DNA of 11,314 bases, from assembly GCA_028288395.1 (NCBI GenBank), contig JAQBNV010000119.1, forward strand, positions 1 through 11,314. The letters are read 5' to 3'. A program made the translations under genes and the position numbers. Position 1 is the first letter of the stretch. Each line of letters opens with the position of its first letter. The stretch comes from Adhaeribacter sp. (lineage in GTDB: Bacteria; Bacteroidota; Bacteroidia; Cytophagales; Hymenobacteraceae). Positions 1 to 6,380 of the stretch are shown piece by piece. Below the pieces are notes generated by a model that was not told where the DNA came from, ran no database searches, and saw nothing but the letters and a program-made list of their open reading frames with translations.

Positions 1-191
1 TGCTGGTAAATGGTGTGCTAACGGCTATTCCGATTGTGTGGTATAATAATGATTACAACCTGGGTGTGCGGTTAACTACCATTCCCATTGAAGATACCAT
101 GTACTCGATGCTAATGTTGCTGTTAACCATCACAGCTTATGAATTTTTGAAGCGAAGAAAGCGAAAACAAAAAAATACTTTAGTGGTTTAA
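1..191 (+). CDS. crtYcd: Lycopene cyclase domain protein (CrtYcd type), C-terminal fragment
   Basis: This is the last 62 codons of a gene that begins before the window; the reading frame runs from base 3 to the TAA at 189-191. The fragment contains NGVLTAIPIVWYNN, then NLGVR, TTIPIEDTMYSML and a hydrophobic run ending in YEFL, followed by a basic tail (KRRKRKQK). The W-Y-N-N and IP-x-EDT-x-Y pattern is typical of the membrane-bound heterodimer-type lycopene cyclases (CrtYc/CrtYd), which in Bacteroidota are usually fused into one protein. The family cyclises the ends of lycopene to beta-ionone rings in the cytoplasmic membrane. The last helix and basic tail fit a cytoplasmic C terminus. ispH starts 5 nt downstream and a CrtW ketolase gene follows, so a carotenoid operon is likely. 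Family assignment is by remembered motifs; the N-terminal half cannot be judged. Confidence 0.82.
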   Translation, partial: LVNGVLTAIPIVWYNNDYNLGVRLTTIPIEDTMYSMLMLLLTITAYEFLKRRKRKQKNTLVV

Positions 192-196
192 CCTGT

Positions 197-1042
197 ATGT
201 ATAACCTCCGCGTACAAATCGATCCAAATTCCGGCTTCTGCTTCGGCGTTATTTACGCCATCCAGATGGCAGAAGATATTCTGGATGAGCAGGGCTATTT
301 GTACTGTCTGGGCGATATTGTCCATAACGATGAGGAAGTAGAGCGGCTGGAGAAAAGGGGGCTGCGCATTATTGATTACGAAACGTACCGCGGGTTAAAA
401 AACGAGCATGTGCTTATCCGGGCCCACGGGGAGCCGCCTGCTACTTACCAGGTAGCCCTGGAAAACAACCTGAACCTGATCGATGCCTCCTGCCCGGTGG
501 TATTAAAGCTGCAAAACAGGATTAAAACTTCTTACGACAAACAGGAAAAAATTTATATCTACGGGAAGCACGGTCATGCCGAGGTGAAAGGCTTATTGGG
601 GCAGACCAACGATAAAGCGGTGGTGTTCGAAAATATTGACGAACTGCTGCAACACGATTTGCCGCCCAATATTACCCTGTATAGCCAAACTACCAAAAGC
701 ACTGATAATTTTTATAAAATAAAAAATTACCTCGAAGAAAAGGGCTACGTAGTAGAGGCCAACGATACCATCTGCCGGCAGGTATCTAACCGCGATAAAG
801 ATTTGCGCAAGTTCGCGGGCCGGTTCGATAAAATTGTTTTTGTTTCGGGTACCAAATCTTCCAACGGCAAGGTGCTTTACCAGGTCTGCAAAGATACCAA
901 CCCCAACACGTATTTTGTTTCGAAGGTTGAAGAGCTTTCGCCGGCCATGTTTTCGCCCGGCGATTCGGTGGGGATTTGTGGGGCTACTTCCACGCCCATG
1001 TGGCTAATGGAAAACGTACGGCATGCGTTGCTGGCGTATTAA
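197..1042 (+). CDS. ispH: 4-hydroxy-3-methylbut-2-enyl diphosphate reductase (IspH/LytB)
   Basis: IspH is the iron-sulfur enzyme that reduces HMBPP to IPP and DMAPP in the last step of the cytoplasmic MEP pathway. At 281 residues the protein is close to the usual length. The three cluster cysteines are visible as C15 (GFCFGV), C99 (DASCPVV) and C193 (DTICRQVSNR). The diphosphate-binding histidines appear as H43 (VHN), H77 (RAHG) and H127 in GHAEV, where E129 matches the catalytic glutamate of the family HxEV motif. QTT (164-166), SSN (221-223) and GATSTP (262-267) are the other substrate-pocket segments. The gene starts 5 nt after the lycopene cyclase stop, so the two are probably co-transcribed. 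It supplies precursors for carotenoids and also for the undecaprenyl phosphate used by MraY downstream. No key residue is missing. Confidence 0.96.
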   Translation: MYNLRVQIDPNSGFCFGVIYAIQMAEDILDEQGYLYCLGDIVHNDEEVERLEKRGLRIIDYETYRGLKNEHVLIRAHGEPPATYQVALENNLNLIDASCPVVLKLQNRIKTSYDKQEKIYIYGKHGHAEVKGLLGQTNDKAVVFENIDELLQHDLPPNITLYSQTTKSTDNFYKIKNYLEEKGYVVEANDTICRQVSNRDKDLRKFAGRFDKIVFVSGTKSSNGKVLYQVCKDTNPNTYFVSKVEELSPAMFSPGDSVGICGATSTPMWLMENVRHALLAY

Positions 1043-1112
1043 CTTCCTAAACCTGAAATATTGGGTTTAATGGAAAATCAATGCAAACCCAATTGCTCCG
1101 AAGAAGGTTTTA

Positions 1113-1161
1113 TGGCTCTAAACAAAAAGAATGAAATATTTATTCTTTTTGTTTAGAGCCA
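1113..1161. repeat. Perfect 20-bp inverted repeat between ispH and crtW
   Basis: The left arm 1113-1132 (TGGCTCTAAACAAAAAGAAT) is the exact reverse complement of 1142-1161, with a 9-nt loop at 1133-1141. The structure begins 70 nt after the ispH stop and ends 23 nt before the crtW start. It is AT-rich, and the T-run lies inside the descending arm rather than after it, so it is not a textbook intrinsic terminator. It could end transcription in either direction, attenuate entry into crtW, or block decay of the upstream mRNA. Confidence 0.8.
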
Positions 1162-1184
1162 AAGGGTTGCTATATATTTAAAGA

Positions 1185-1865
1185 ATGAATTTTTTGCAAA
1201 AACATAAAGGTGTTCTCATTGCAGCCTTGGTTATTTTAAGCTGGTCGCTGAGCCTCTGGTTTTTGCTGCATTTCCCGATAAATTTATTTTCGCCAGCACC
1301 TTACCTGTTAATGCTGGTGCAAACCCACTTGTATACCGGCCTGTTTATCACCGCCCACGATGCCATGCACGGCGTAGTTTCCCGGAACAAAAAAGTAAAT
1401 AGAGCGATTGGTACCTTAGCGGCCGGCTTATTCGCTTATAACAATTTTAACCGTTTGCTGCCCCGGCACCATGCCCACCACCATCACGTAGCCACCGCAC
1501 AGGATCCGGATTATCACGGTGGCAACTTCTTTGCCTGGTACTACAGTTTTCTTAAAAATTATATTACCTGGCAGCAACTGGTGTTAATGGCCATTACCTT
1601 TAACCTGCTGAAGCTGGTTTTTCCGGCCGAAAATGTAATACTGTTCTGGATGATACCGGCTATCCTGGCTACTTTTCAGTTGTTTTATTTTGGAACCTAC
1701 CTGCCGCACCGCGGGGAACATACTGCTGATAATGAACATAAATCCCATACCCAAGGCCGCAATCATGCTTGGGCTTTTATCAGTTGCTACTTTTTTGGCT
1801 ATCATTACGAACACCACGACAAGCCTTACGTGCCCTGGTGGCAACTCTACAAAGAAAAAAAGTAA
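1185..1865 (+). CDS. crtW: Beta-carotene 4-ketolase, CrtW type (fatty acid desaturase superfamily)
   Basis: This is a membrane-integral di-iron oxygenase of 226 residues, a normal length for CrtW. Family histidine clusters are in order: HDAMH (58-62) after the TGLFITA segment, RHHAHHHH (94-101) with the following DPDYH (107-111), FGTYLPHR (169-176), and GYHYEHH (205-211) before PWWQL. These distinguish it from ordinary acyl desaturases and from CrtZ hydroxylases. Hydrophobic segments lie at about 10-28, 38-57, 131-146 and 150-170. CrtW adds a keto group at C4 of beta-ionone rings; in pink Cytophagales the product would be a flexixanthin-like or other ketocarotenoid, which is inferred. The ATG is preceded by an A/T-rich leader ending AAAG, with no Shine-Dalgarno. 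The gene follows ispH after a 142-nt gap with a strong hairpin, so its expression may be partly uncoupled from ispH. Confidence 0.9.
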   Translation: MNFLQKHKGVLIAALVILSWSLSLWFLLHFPINLFSPAPYLLMLVQTHLYTGLFITAHDAMHGVVSRNKKVNRAIGTLAAGLFAYNNFNRLLPRHHAHHHHVATAQDPDYHGGNFFAWYYSFLKNYITWQQLVLMAITFNLLKLVFPAENVILFWMIPAILATFQLFYFGTYLPHRGEHTADNEHKSHTQGRNHAWAFISCYFFGYHYEHHDKPYVPWWQLYKEKK

Positions 1866-2100
1866 GGCCAATCCAAATTTTAACATCAGCCGGATGGTTA
1901 TTCATGGGCCTCCGGATACGTTATTTGCCGGCAGTTCAAATCCGTAATTCCGCTTTCTGTTTAAATAAAAACAGCTGATTTTTATACCCTAATTCCGGCA
2001 TTGGTCCAGGTTGTTCGGGTCTTTATTCCATTAGTCTCCCTTTTCCGTTCTCCTTCCTCCACTTTCTCCCACTTTTAACAGCCTTCCCTTTGGCCGATAA
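1866..2100. other. Non-coding gap after crtW, first part
   Basis: No convincing gene is seen here. Open frames that run out of crtW (to about 1947 and 1978) are out-of-frame shadows. A weak A/T hairpin (ATAAAAA 1965-1971 with TTTTTAT 1979-1985, 7-nt loop) follows crtW and could be a poor terminator. From about 2037 to 2092 the + strand is strongly pyrimidine-rich, so the - strand is a purine tract carrying GTGG motifs. The remaining gap to 2366 is described in the following entries. Confidence 0.6.
2048..2072 (-). promoter_or_regulatory. Possible second MraZ-box pair, opposite orientation
   Basis: Read on the - strand, GTGGG (2072 to 2068) and GTGGA (2062 to 2058) are spaced exactly 10 nt, with a degenerate GAGAA 10 nt further on (2052 to 2048). 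The AAAAGTGGGAGAA context resembles the operator in front of mraZ. It lies in a purine-rich tract, which raises the chance of a random match, and no gene is seen that a - strand promoter here would serve. It is a weak call. Confidence 0.25.
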
Positions 2101-2190
2101 AGGAATAATGGCAATAATTGATATAAGTAAGTGATTATCAAAGATATAATTGAATGCGTATTCTTTTGATCCAACTTAATGTCTGTATAA
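2101..2190. other. AT-rich block beside the DnaA-box cluster
   Basis: By hand count this 90-nt block is about 26% G+C, well below the neighbouring genes. It contains two copies of GATATAA (2120-2126 and 2143-2149) and several TAAT/ATTA words. Its position next to clustered DnaA boxes is what a DNA unwinding element would look like, but low GC alone is also normal for a Bacteroidota intergenic region. Confidence 0.4.
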
Positions 2191-2272
2191 CACCGTGGGT
2201 ATATTTTTAAAATTGGTGGGTAAAGTGTGGATAATGTGTATAAGTGGGGTTGATAACCATAATTTATCCACA
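2182..2272. promoter_or_regulatory. Cluster of DnaA boxes upstream of mraZ
   Basis: Two perfect consensus boxes (TTATCCACA) lie at 2226-2234 on the - strand and 2264-2272 on the + strand. A third, TTATACACA, matches the relaxed consensus TTATNCACA and abuts the first at 2235-2243 on the - strand. Weaker copies are TTATACAGA (2182-2190, - strand, one mismatch) and TTATCAACC (2248-2256, - strand, two mismatches). Five boxes in 91 nt is far above chance. DnaA could regulate the dcw promoter from here, or the region could be an origin of replication together with the AT-rich block at 2101-2190. The last base of the 2264-2272 box is shared with the first MraZ repeat. Confidence 0.7.
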
Positions 2273-2299
2273 AAGTGGTAAAAAGTGGGAGAACGAGGT
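2272..2299 (+). promoter_or_regulatory. MraZ operator: GTGG repeats at 10-bp spacing
   Basis: GTGGT (2275-2279), GTGGG (2285-2289) and a degenerate GAGGT (2295-2299) are phased at exactly 10 bp, and the first two sit in AAAGTGG context. MraZ proteins bind direct repeats with a GTG core at one-helical-turn spacing in front of their own gene. The third unit touches the -33 element of the mraZ promoter at 2299-2301, so binding would be expected to interfere with RNA polymerase. More GTGG words upstream (2195, 2216, 2227, 2244) are not in the same phase. Confidence 0.72.
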
Positions 2300-2328
2300 T
2301 GACTTAGTTTTTCTAATCCGTATTTTTG
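2299..2328 (+). promoter_or_regulatory. Bacteroidota-type promoter for mraZ and the dcw operon
   Basis: TTG at 2299-2301 (in GGTTGAC) is followed after exactly 19 nt by TATTTTTG at 2321-2328, a full match to the Bacteroidota -7 consensus TAnnTTTG. The usual -33/-7 spacing for the primary sigma factor of this phylum is 19-21 nt. Transcription would start near 2333-2336, giving a leader of about 32 nt before the mraZ ATG at 2367. An AGGAG lies at 2347-2351 but is 15 nt from the start codon, so it is unlikely to set the start. Confidence 0.75.
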
Positions 2329-2366
2329 TTTACTCCGAAATTTACCAGGAGTCTTAGTCATTCAAT

Positions 2367-2834
2367 ATGAACTTTCTTTCCGGCGAATACGAGTGCAAGC
2401 TAGACCCGAAAGGAAGGTTGGTTTTACCTGCGAAGATAAAAGCCAACCTGCCCGAGGAATCTGGTAACCAGGTGGTGCTCACCCGGGGGTTTGAGCCGTG
2501 TCTGGTATTGTATCCGCAGGTAGAATGGAAAGTGATTTATGATAAGGTGGCGAGTCTGAACGAATTTAACGAAGAGTACCGGAATTTTCAGCGGAATTTT
2601 TTCCGGGGGAATACCGAAGTAGAACTGGACAGTAGCGGCCGGTTTATTTTGCCCCGCACCATGGTGCGTTACGCCGAGATTGAAAAAGAAGTAATTGTGG
2701 TGGGTTTAGGCAACCGCGTCGAAATCTGGAACCCGGATAAATACGAGGATTTCCTGATCAAAGATCAACAAAGCTTCTCGGCCCTGGCCCAAAAATTCTT
2801 AGGCGACCAACCTTTAACCGAACCCGAATTATAA
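2367..2834 (+). CDS. mraZ: Transcriptional regulator MraZ
   Basis: MraZ is a DNA-binding protein with a tandem AbrB/SpoVT-like fold that assembles into a ring and binds repeated GTG-core sites, normally repressing its own dcw operon. The 155-residue length is typical. Both DxxxR signatures are present: LDPKGRLVLP (D13, R17) in the N-terminal half and LDSSGRFILP (D88, R92) in the C-terminal half. The N terminus MNFLSGEYECKLD is typical of Bacteroidota MraZ and supports the ATG at 2367. The phased GTGG repeats 68-92 nt upstream, overlapping the promoter, fit autoregulation. The stop codon overlaps the rsmH start by one base (TAATG), indicating translational coupling. Confidence 0.96.
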   Translation: MNFLSGEYECKLDPKGRLVLPAKIKANLPEESGNQVVLTRGFEPCLVLYPQVEWKVIYDKVASLNEFNEEYRNFQRNFFRGNTEVELDSSGRFILPRTMVRYAEIEKEVIVVGLGNRVEIWNPDKYEDFLIKDQQSFSALAQKFLGDQPLTEPEL

Positions 2835-3736
2835 TGGCCTATCATAAGCCGGTAATGTTGCAGGAGTCGGTAGAGGCCCTGGCCATAAAGCCTGAAGGCG
2901 TTTATGTAGATGTAACCTTTGGTGGTGGCGGGCATTCAGTGCTCATAGCGAGTAAGCTTACCACTGGTAAATTATTTGGTTTCGATCAGGACCCGGATGC
3001 GGAAAAGGAAGCAGAGAAGCTCCAATCGGGTGTGTTTACTTTTGTAAAGGCAAATTTCCGGTACCTTAAAAAATACCTGCGCCTGTACGGCATAAAGCAG
3101 GTAGATGGCATTCTGGCCGATTTAGGCGTGTCGTCGTACCAGTTCGATACTTCCGAAAGAGGGTTTTCTACCCGTTTCGATGGACCGCTGGATATGCGCA
3201 TGGATAAAGATGGCGACAAAAGTGCCCAGGATATTTTAAATACTTACGCCGAAGAAGACCTGCACAAGATGTTCGGGATTTACGGCGAAGTAAAAAATGC
3301 CCGTACCCTGGCCCGTACCATTGTGCTGAAACGGGCATCGCAGGAACTGATTACCATTGGGCAGTTTAAAGAAGCGATAGCCGGTTGTATGCCCAAAGGC
3401 CGGGAAAATAAATATTTAGCGCAGGTTTTCCAGGCCTTGCGCATGGAAGTAAACGATGAATTAAAAGCGCTGGAGGAGATGCTGCTGCAGACGGCAGAAG
3501 TATTAAAACCAGGGGGGCGCCTGGTGGTGATTTCGTATCACTCACTCGAAGACCGGCTGGTAAAGAATTTTATCCGGCAGGGGAAGTTCTTCGGGGAAGT
3601 TGAAAAAGACTTATACGGCAACGAGATAAAGCCTTTTGCTTCGGTATTTCGCAAACCCCTGACGCCTTCGGCCTTGGAACTGCAGGAAAATAACCGGTCC
3701 AGGAGTGCCAAGCTGCGGACGGCCGAAAAGTTATGA
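2834..3736 (+). CDS. rsmH: 16S rRNA (cytosine-1402-N4)-methyltransferase RsmH (MraW)
   Basis: RsmH methylates N4 of C1402 in the decoding centre of 16S rRNA using S-adenosylmethionine; it is cytoplasmic and is almost always second in the dcw cluster. The 300-residue length is normal. The protein starts MAYHKPVMLQESVEAL, as in the family. The SAM-binding loop is VDVTFGGGGHS (25-35), followed by DGILADLGVSSYQFD (91-105), RGFSTRFDGPLDMRMD (109-124), and the late motif VVISYHSLEDRLVKNF (231-246). The C terminus NNRSRSAKLRTAEKL is the conserved end, so the gene is complete. It overlaps mraZ by one base. After it comes an unusually loose 123-nt gap before ftsL. Confidence 0.97.
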   Translation: MAYHKPVMLQESVEALAIKPEGVYVDVTFGGGGHSVLIASKLTTGKLFGFDQDPDAEKEAEKLQSGVFTFVKANFRYLKKYLRLYGIKQVDGILADLGVSSYQFDTSERGFSTRFDGPLDMRMDKDGDKSAQDILNTYAEEDLHKMFGIYGEVKNARTLARTIVLKRASQELITIGQFKEAIAGCMPKGRENKYLAQVFQALRMEVNDELKALEEMLLQTAEVLKPGGRLVVISYHSLEDRLVKNFIRQGKFFGEVEKDLYGNEIKPFASVFRKPLTPSALELQENNRSRSAKLRTAEKL

Positions 3737-3781
3737 GTAATAAGTAATCGGGAATTATTAGTCGGATAAGTATTAAGTATT
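3736..3781 (+). repeat. Degenerate 7-nt tandem repeats after rsmH
   Basis: Immediately after the rsmH stop, AGTAATA and AGTAATC are adjacent (3736-3749), and AAGTATT is repeated in tandem at 3768-3781. The two blocks are not in the same phase. Such low-complexity heptads occur in intergenic DNA of this group. They resemble in period, but not in sequence, the heptads around the four-helix-bundle gene further downstream. Confidence 0.45.
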
Positions 3782-3813
3782 TAGTTAAAGCGCGCGAACA
3801 GGAGGAACAGGAA

Positions 3814-3855
3814 ATGAAAAACTTAAAACTTACATATTACCACCCAAAACTTTAA
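3814..3855 (+). CDS. Possible 13-codon leader ORF upstream of ftsL
   Basis: A perfect AGGAGG at 3800-3805 is followed 8 nt later by an ATG that opens a 13-residue frame (MKNLKLTYYHPKL) ending in TAA at 3853-3855, four nt before the ftsL ATG. Spacing to the ATG is ideal for a Shine-Dalgarno start. If translated, it could couple ribosomes into ftsL by reinitiation. Against this, Bacteroidota ribosomes make little use of Shine-Dalgarno pairing, the peptide is short and Lys/Leu-rich, and the surrounding A-rich DNA opens such frames easily. No similarity is recognised. It is a candidate only. Confidence 0.3.
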   Translation: MKNLKLTYYHPKL

Positions 3856-3859
3856 AAAG

Positions 3860-4294
3860 ATGGCTGGAAACACAGTAAAGGAAAGACCCCGGGTACAGCG
3901 TAAAGTAAATACGCAACGCCCGCTGCTCCAGGCAGAGGTGGAACGGCCCGAAAGGCCGAAAGGAATCAGTATTTTTGAATTGCTGGACCGCTATACCAAA
4001 ATGGATGTCCTGTTTCAGCATGGATTACCGGTTAGGTTTCTGCCCTATATTATTTATTTAATGGTAATTGCCTTGTTCTATATTGGCAATACCCACTACG
4101 CCGACAAAACCATCCGCAAGATTGATAAAATAAAAAGCGAAGCCGAAGACTTACGGGCCGATTATACCACCCTGGCCGCCGATTACATGGAAGCCAGCAA
4201 GCAATCAGAAGTGGCCCGTAAAGTAATGCCTATCGGTATTTTCGAAAGTTCTTCACCTCCTTATCAATTAGAAGTGTATGGCGAAGAATATTAA
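3860..4294 (+). CDS. ftsL: FtsL-like cell division protein
   Basis: The protein has 144 residues. It has a basic, proline-rich cytoplasmic N terminus (1-57), one transmembrane segment at about 60-76 (FLPYIIYLMVIALFYIG), then a polar helical stretch rich in K/E/A/D (about 82-122) that would form a periplasmic coiled coil. This single-pass topology, and the position between rsmH and ftsI, match FtsL, which joins DivIC/FtsB and FtsQ to activate FtsWI. FtsL is poorly conserved in sequence, and Bacteroidota versions are often labelled hypothetical or wrongly as methyltransferase; the call rests on topology and context. The start is preceded by an AAAAAG leader. The last 17 nt overlap ftsI, which implies coupled translation. 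Confidence 0.85.
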   Translation: MAGNTVKERPRVQRKVNTQRPLLQAEVERPERPKGISIFELLDRYTKMDVLFQHGLPVRFLPYIIYLMVIALFYIGNTHYADKTIRKIDKIKSEAEDLRADYTTLAADYMEASKQSEVARKVMPIGIFESSSPPYQLEVYGEEY

Positions 4295-6380
4295 AAAATC
4301 GATTGTTACCCGGGTCCGGGTAGCTTTTATTGCCATTTGCTTATTTGCGGCGGCCATCGTGGGAAAGGTCGTGCATATCCAGTTTATTGAAGGCCAGAAG
4401 TGGGCTCAACTCCAGAAGGAGAGCCGCATGATTTATTTGCCGGTGTATGCCACCCGGGGCAACGTGCTTTCGGATAACGAAAGCATTATGGCTACTTCGT
4501 TGCCTTTTTATCGCGTAGCTTTTGACCCTACTATTTGTGATGCTAAAAATTTTGACAAAGGCATCGATTCCCTAGCCCTTCTGCTTTCGCGTTTTTACAA
4601 AGATAAATCGCCGGAAGGATACCGTCGCAAAATAAAAAATGCCCGCCTAGCCAAAAGGCGCTACATCCGCATTCATAGCCGTCAGCTGAATTACCAGGAA
4701 AAGAAACTCATGGCTACGTGGCCTATTTTCCGGGAAGGTAAAAACAAAGGCGGCGTTATATTCGAAAAAGTAGATAAGCGTTTCCGGCCGTTTGGCACCC
4801 TGGCCCAGCGTACCATTGGCCGCATCAGCGAAGACAAAAAAGGCTCCGGCCTGGAATATACCTACAACAGTTACCTCGCCGGTAAAGACGGGGAAGCCCT
4901 TTTTGAAAGGATGGCCGGTGGTAATAAGCCTATATTTAATGGCACCGATGTAAAGCCCCTGCCGGGTTATGATATCAAAACCACCATCGATATTAACCTG
5001 CAGGATGTGGCAGAGAATGCCTTGTACAAAGCCTTAGTCCTGAATAATGCCCAGTATGGCTGCGTAATATTAATGGAAGTGAAAACCGGGGAAATTAAAG
5101 CCATTGCCAACCTGGGTCGGGAGAGGGAAGGCGTATACGTCGAGAATTATAATTACGCCGTGGGTAACCATGGTCGCACCGAACCGGGTTCTACTTTTAA
5201 GCTGGCATCCATGATGGCCCTCTTCGAAGAAACCGACCTGACCCCGTCTGATACGATTGATACCGGCCACGGCCGCCAGTTGATTGCGGGCAAGGCCATG
5301 GGCGAAGCCACCGGCGGCGGTTACGGGAAACTTTCGATTTCCCAGGTTTTTGAAAAATCTTCGAATGTTGGTACCGCCAAGCTGATAGAGAGCTATTTTG
5401 GCACCCAACCCCAGAAATTTGTGGATCATTTACACGAATTTGGCTTGTCCCAGCCTTTGGGCTTTCAGATGCATGGCGAAGCCCGGCCAGTTATCCAGAC
5501 GCCCAAAGACCGCAGTTGGAGCCGTACTACCTTGTCGCGGTTGTCGATTGGTTATGGCCTGAAAATATCGCCCCTGCAAACGCTGGCTTTTTACAATGCG
5601 GTAGCCAACAACGGTATTAAAGTTACGCCCATTATTGTAAAAGAAATCCGGAAAGGCAGTACCGTTATCGAAAGTTTTGAGGCGAAAGACTTTAACGCTA
5701 CCCGCATTTGCTCGGAAGCAACCGTGCAGAAATTACGCACGCTGATGGAAGGAGTAGTAGAGCATGGCACCGGCAAGCAGGTAAAAAGCCAGTATTACAA
5801 AGTGGCTGGCAAAACCGGAACCGCCTGGAAAATCAAAAACGGCAAATACATAAAAGATTATTCTACCTCTTTCGCCGGTTATTTTCCGGCTGATAACCCC
5901 AAATACTCCTGTATTGTAATTATCGATACACCCAAGAGCGGCCGTATTTACGGCGGCGATGTAGCCGCCCCGGTATTCCGGGAACTCGCCGATAAAGCCT
6001 ACGCCCGTGATTTGACTCTGCACAAGCCGCTGGCTACCCGGGTAGTAACCGACCGTCAGAAATTACCGCCGGTTAAAGCCGGCAACCAGGAAGAACTGAC
6101 TTTGATTACGAATAAATTAGGGGTAAGTACGCAAGCGCTGGCTGAGGAGGAATGGGTGAAAGCCGATTCACAAGGGCAGGTGCTGGCCTGGAAACCAAAT
6201 AAATTAACAGTGGGCCGGGTACCGGATGTAGCCGGTATGACGTTGCGGGACGCCCTGTTTGTATTAGGTAACCAAGGTTTGAAAGTGAAAACTGAGGGAA
6301 CTGGCCGGGTGCAAAAGCAATCGCTGGCAGCCGGAAGCCCCATCAAAAAAGGAAGTATCATTATTATAACGCTAAGTTAA
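4278..6380 (+). CDS. ftsI: Division transpeptidase FtsI/PBP3 with C-terminal PASTA domain
   Basis: This is a class B penicillin-binding protein that cross-links septal peptidoglycan in the periplasm together with FtsW. A short basic cytoplasmic tail is followed by one membrane anchor (about 13-36), a pedestal domain containing YATRGNVLSDNES (57-69) and GLEYTYNSYLAG (191-202), and a transpeptidase domain. The active site has S305 and K308 in GSTFK, SSN (361-363) and KTGTAW (512-517). Residues from about 641 to 700 (VGRVPDVAGMTLRDAL to the end) form one PASTA domain, which binds peptidoglycan or muropeptides in other proteins. The 700-residue length agrees with Bacteroidota FtsI and is longer than the E. 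coli protein. The start overlaps ftsL by 17 nt, and the stop overlaps murE in a TAATG. All catalytic residues are present. Confidence 0.95.
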   Translation: MAKNIKKSIVTRVRVAFIAICLFAAAIVGKVVHIQFIEGQKWAQLQKESRMIYLPVYATRGNVLSDNESIMATSLPFYRVAFDPTICDAKNFDKGIDSLALLLSRFYKDKSPEGYRRKIKNARLAKRRYIRIHSRQLNYQEKKLMATWPIFREGKNKGGVIFEKVDKRFRPFGTLAQRTIGRISEDKKGSGLEYTYNSYLAGKDGEALFERMAGGNKPIFNGTDVKPLPGYDIKTTIDINLQDVAENALYKALVLNNAQYGCVILMEVKTGEIKAIANLGREREGVYVENYNYAVGNHGRTEPGSTFKLASMMALFEETDLTPSDTIDTGHGRQLIAGKAMGEATGGGYGKLSISQVFEKSSNVGTAKLIESYFGTQPQKFVDHLHEFGLSQPLGFQMHGEARPVIQTPKDRSWSRTTLSRLSIGYGLKISPLQTLAFYNAVANNGIKVTPIIVKEIRKGSTVIESFEAKDFNATRICSEATVQKLRTLMEGVVEHGTGKQVKSQYYKVAGKTGTAWKIKNGKYIKDYSTSFAGYFPADNPKYSCIVIIDTPKSGRIYGGDVAAPVFRELADKAYARDLTLHKPLATRVVTDRQKLPPVKAGNQEELTLITNKLGVSTQALAEEEWVKADSQGQVLAWKPNKLTVGRVPDVAGMTLRDALFVLGNQGLKVKTEGTGRVQKQSLAAGSPIKKGSIIIITLS

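Noticed and set aside
1690..1978. Open frames on the + strand running out of crtW in other frames
   Set aside because: They begin inside crtW and encode low-complexity or frame-shadow peptides with no family pattern; crtW itself is complete, with the expected PWWQL end.
1965..1985. Intrinsic terminator after crtW
   Set aside because: The stem is only seven A/T pairs with no GC core, too weak to call as a separate feature.
5070..5429. Antisense 119-codon frame inside ftsI
   Set aside because: It is opposite the transpeptidase domain coding sequence, whose codons explain the openness; no independent support.
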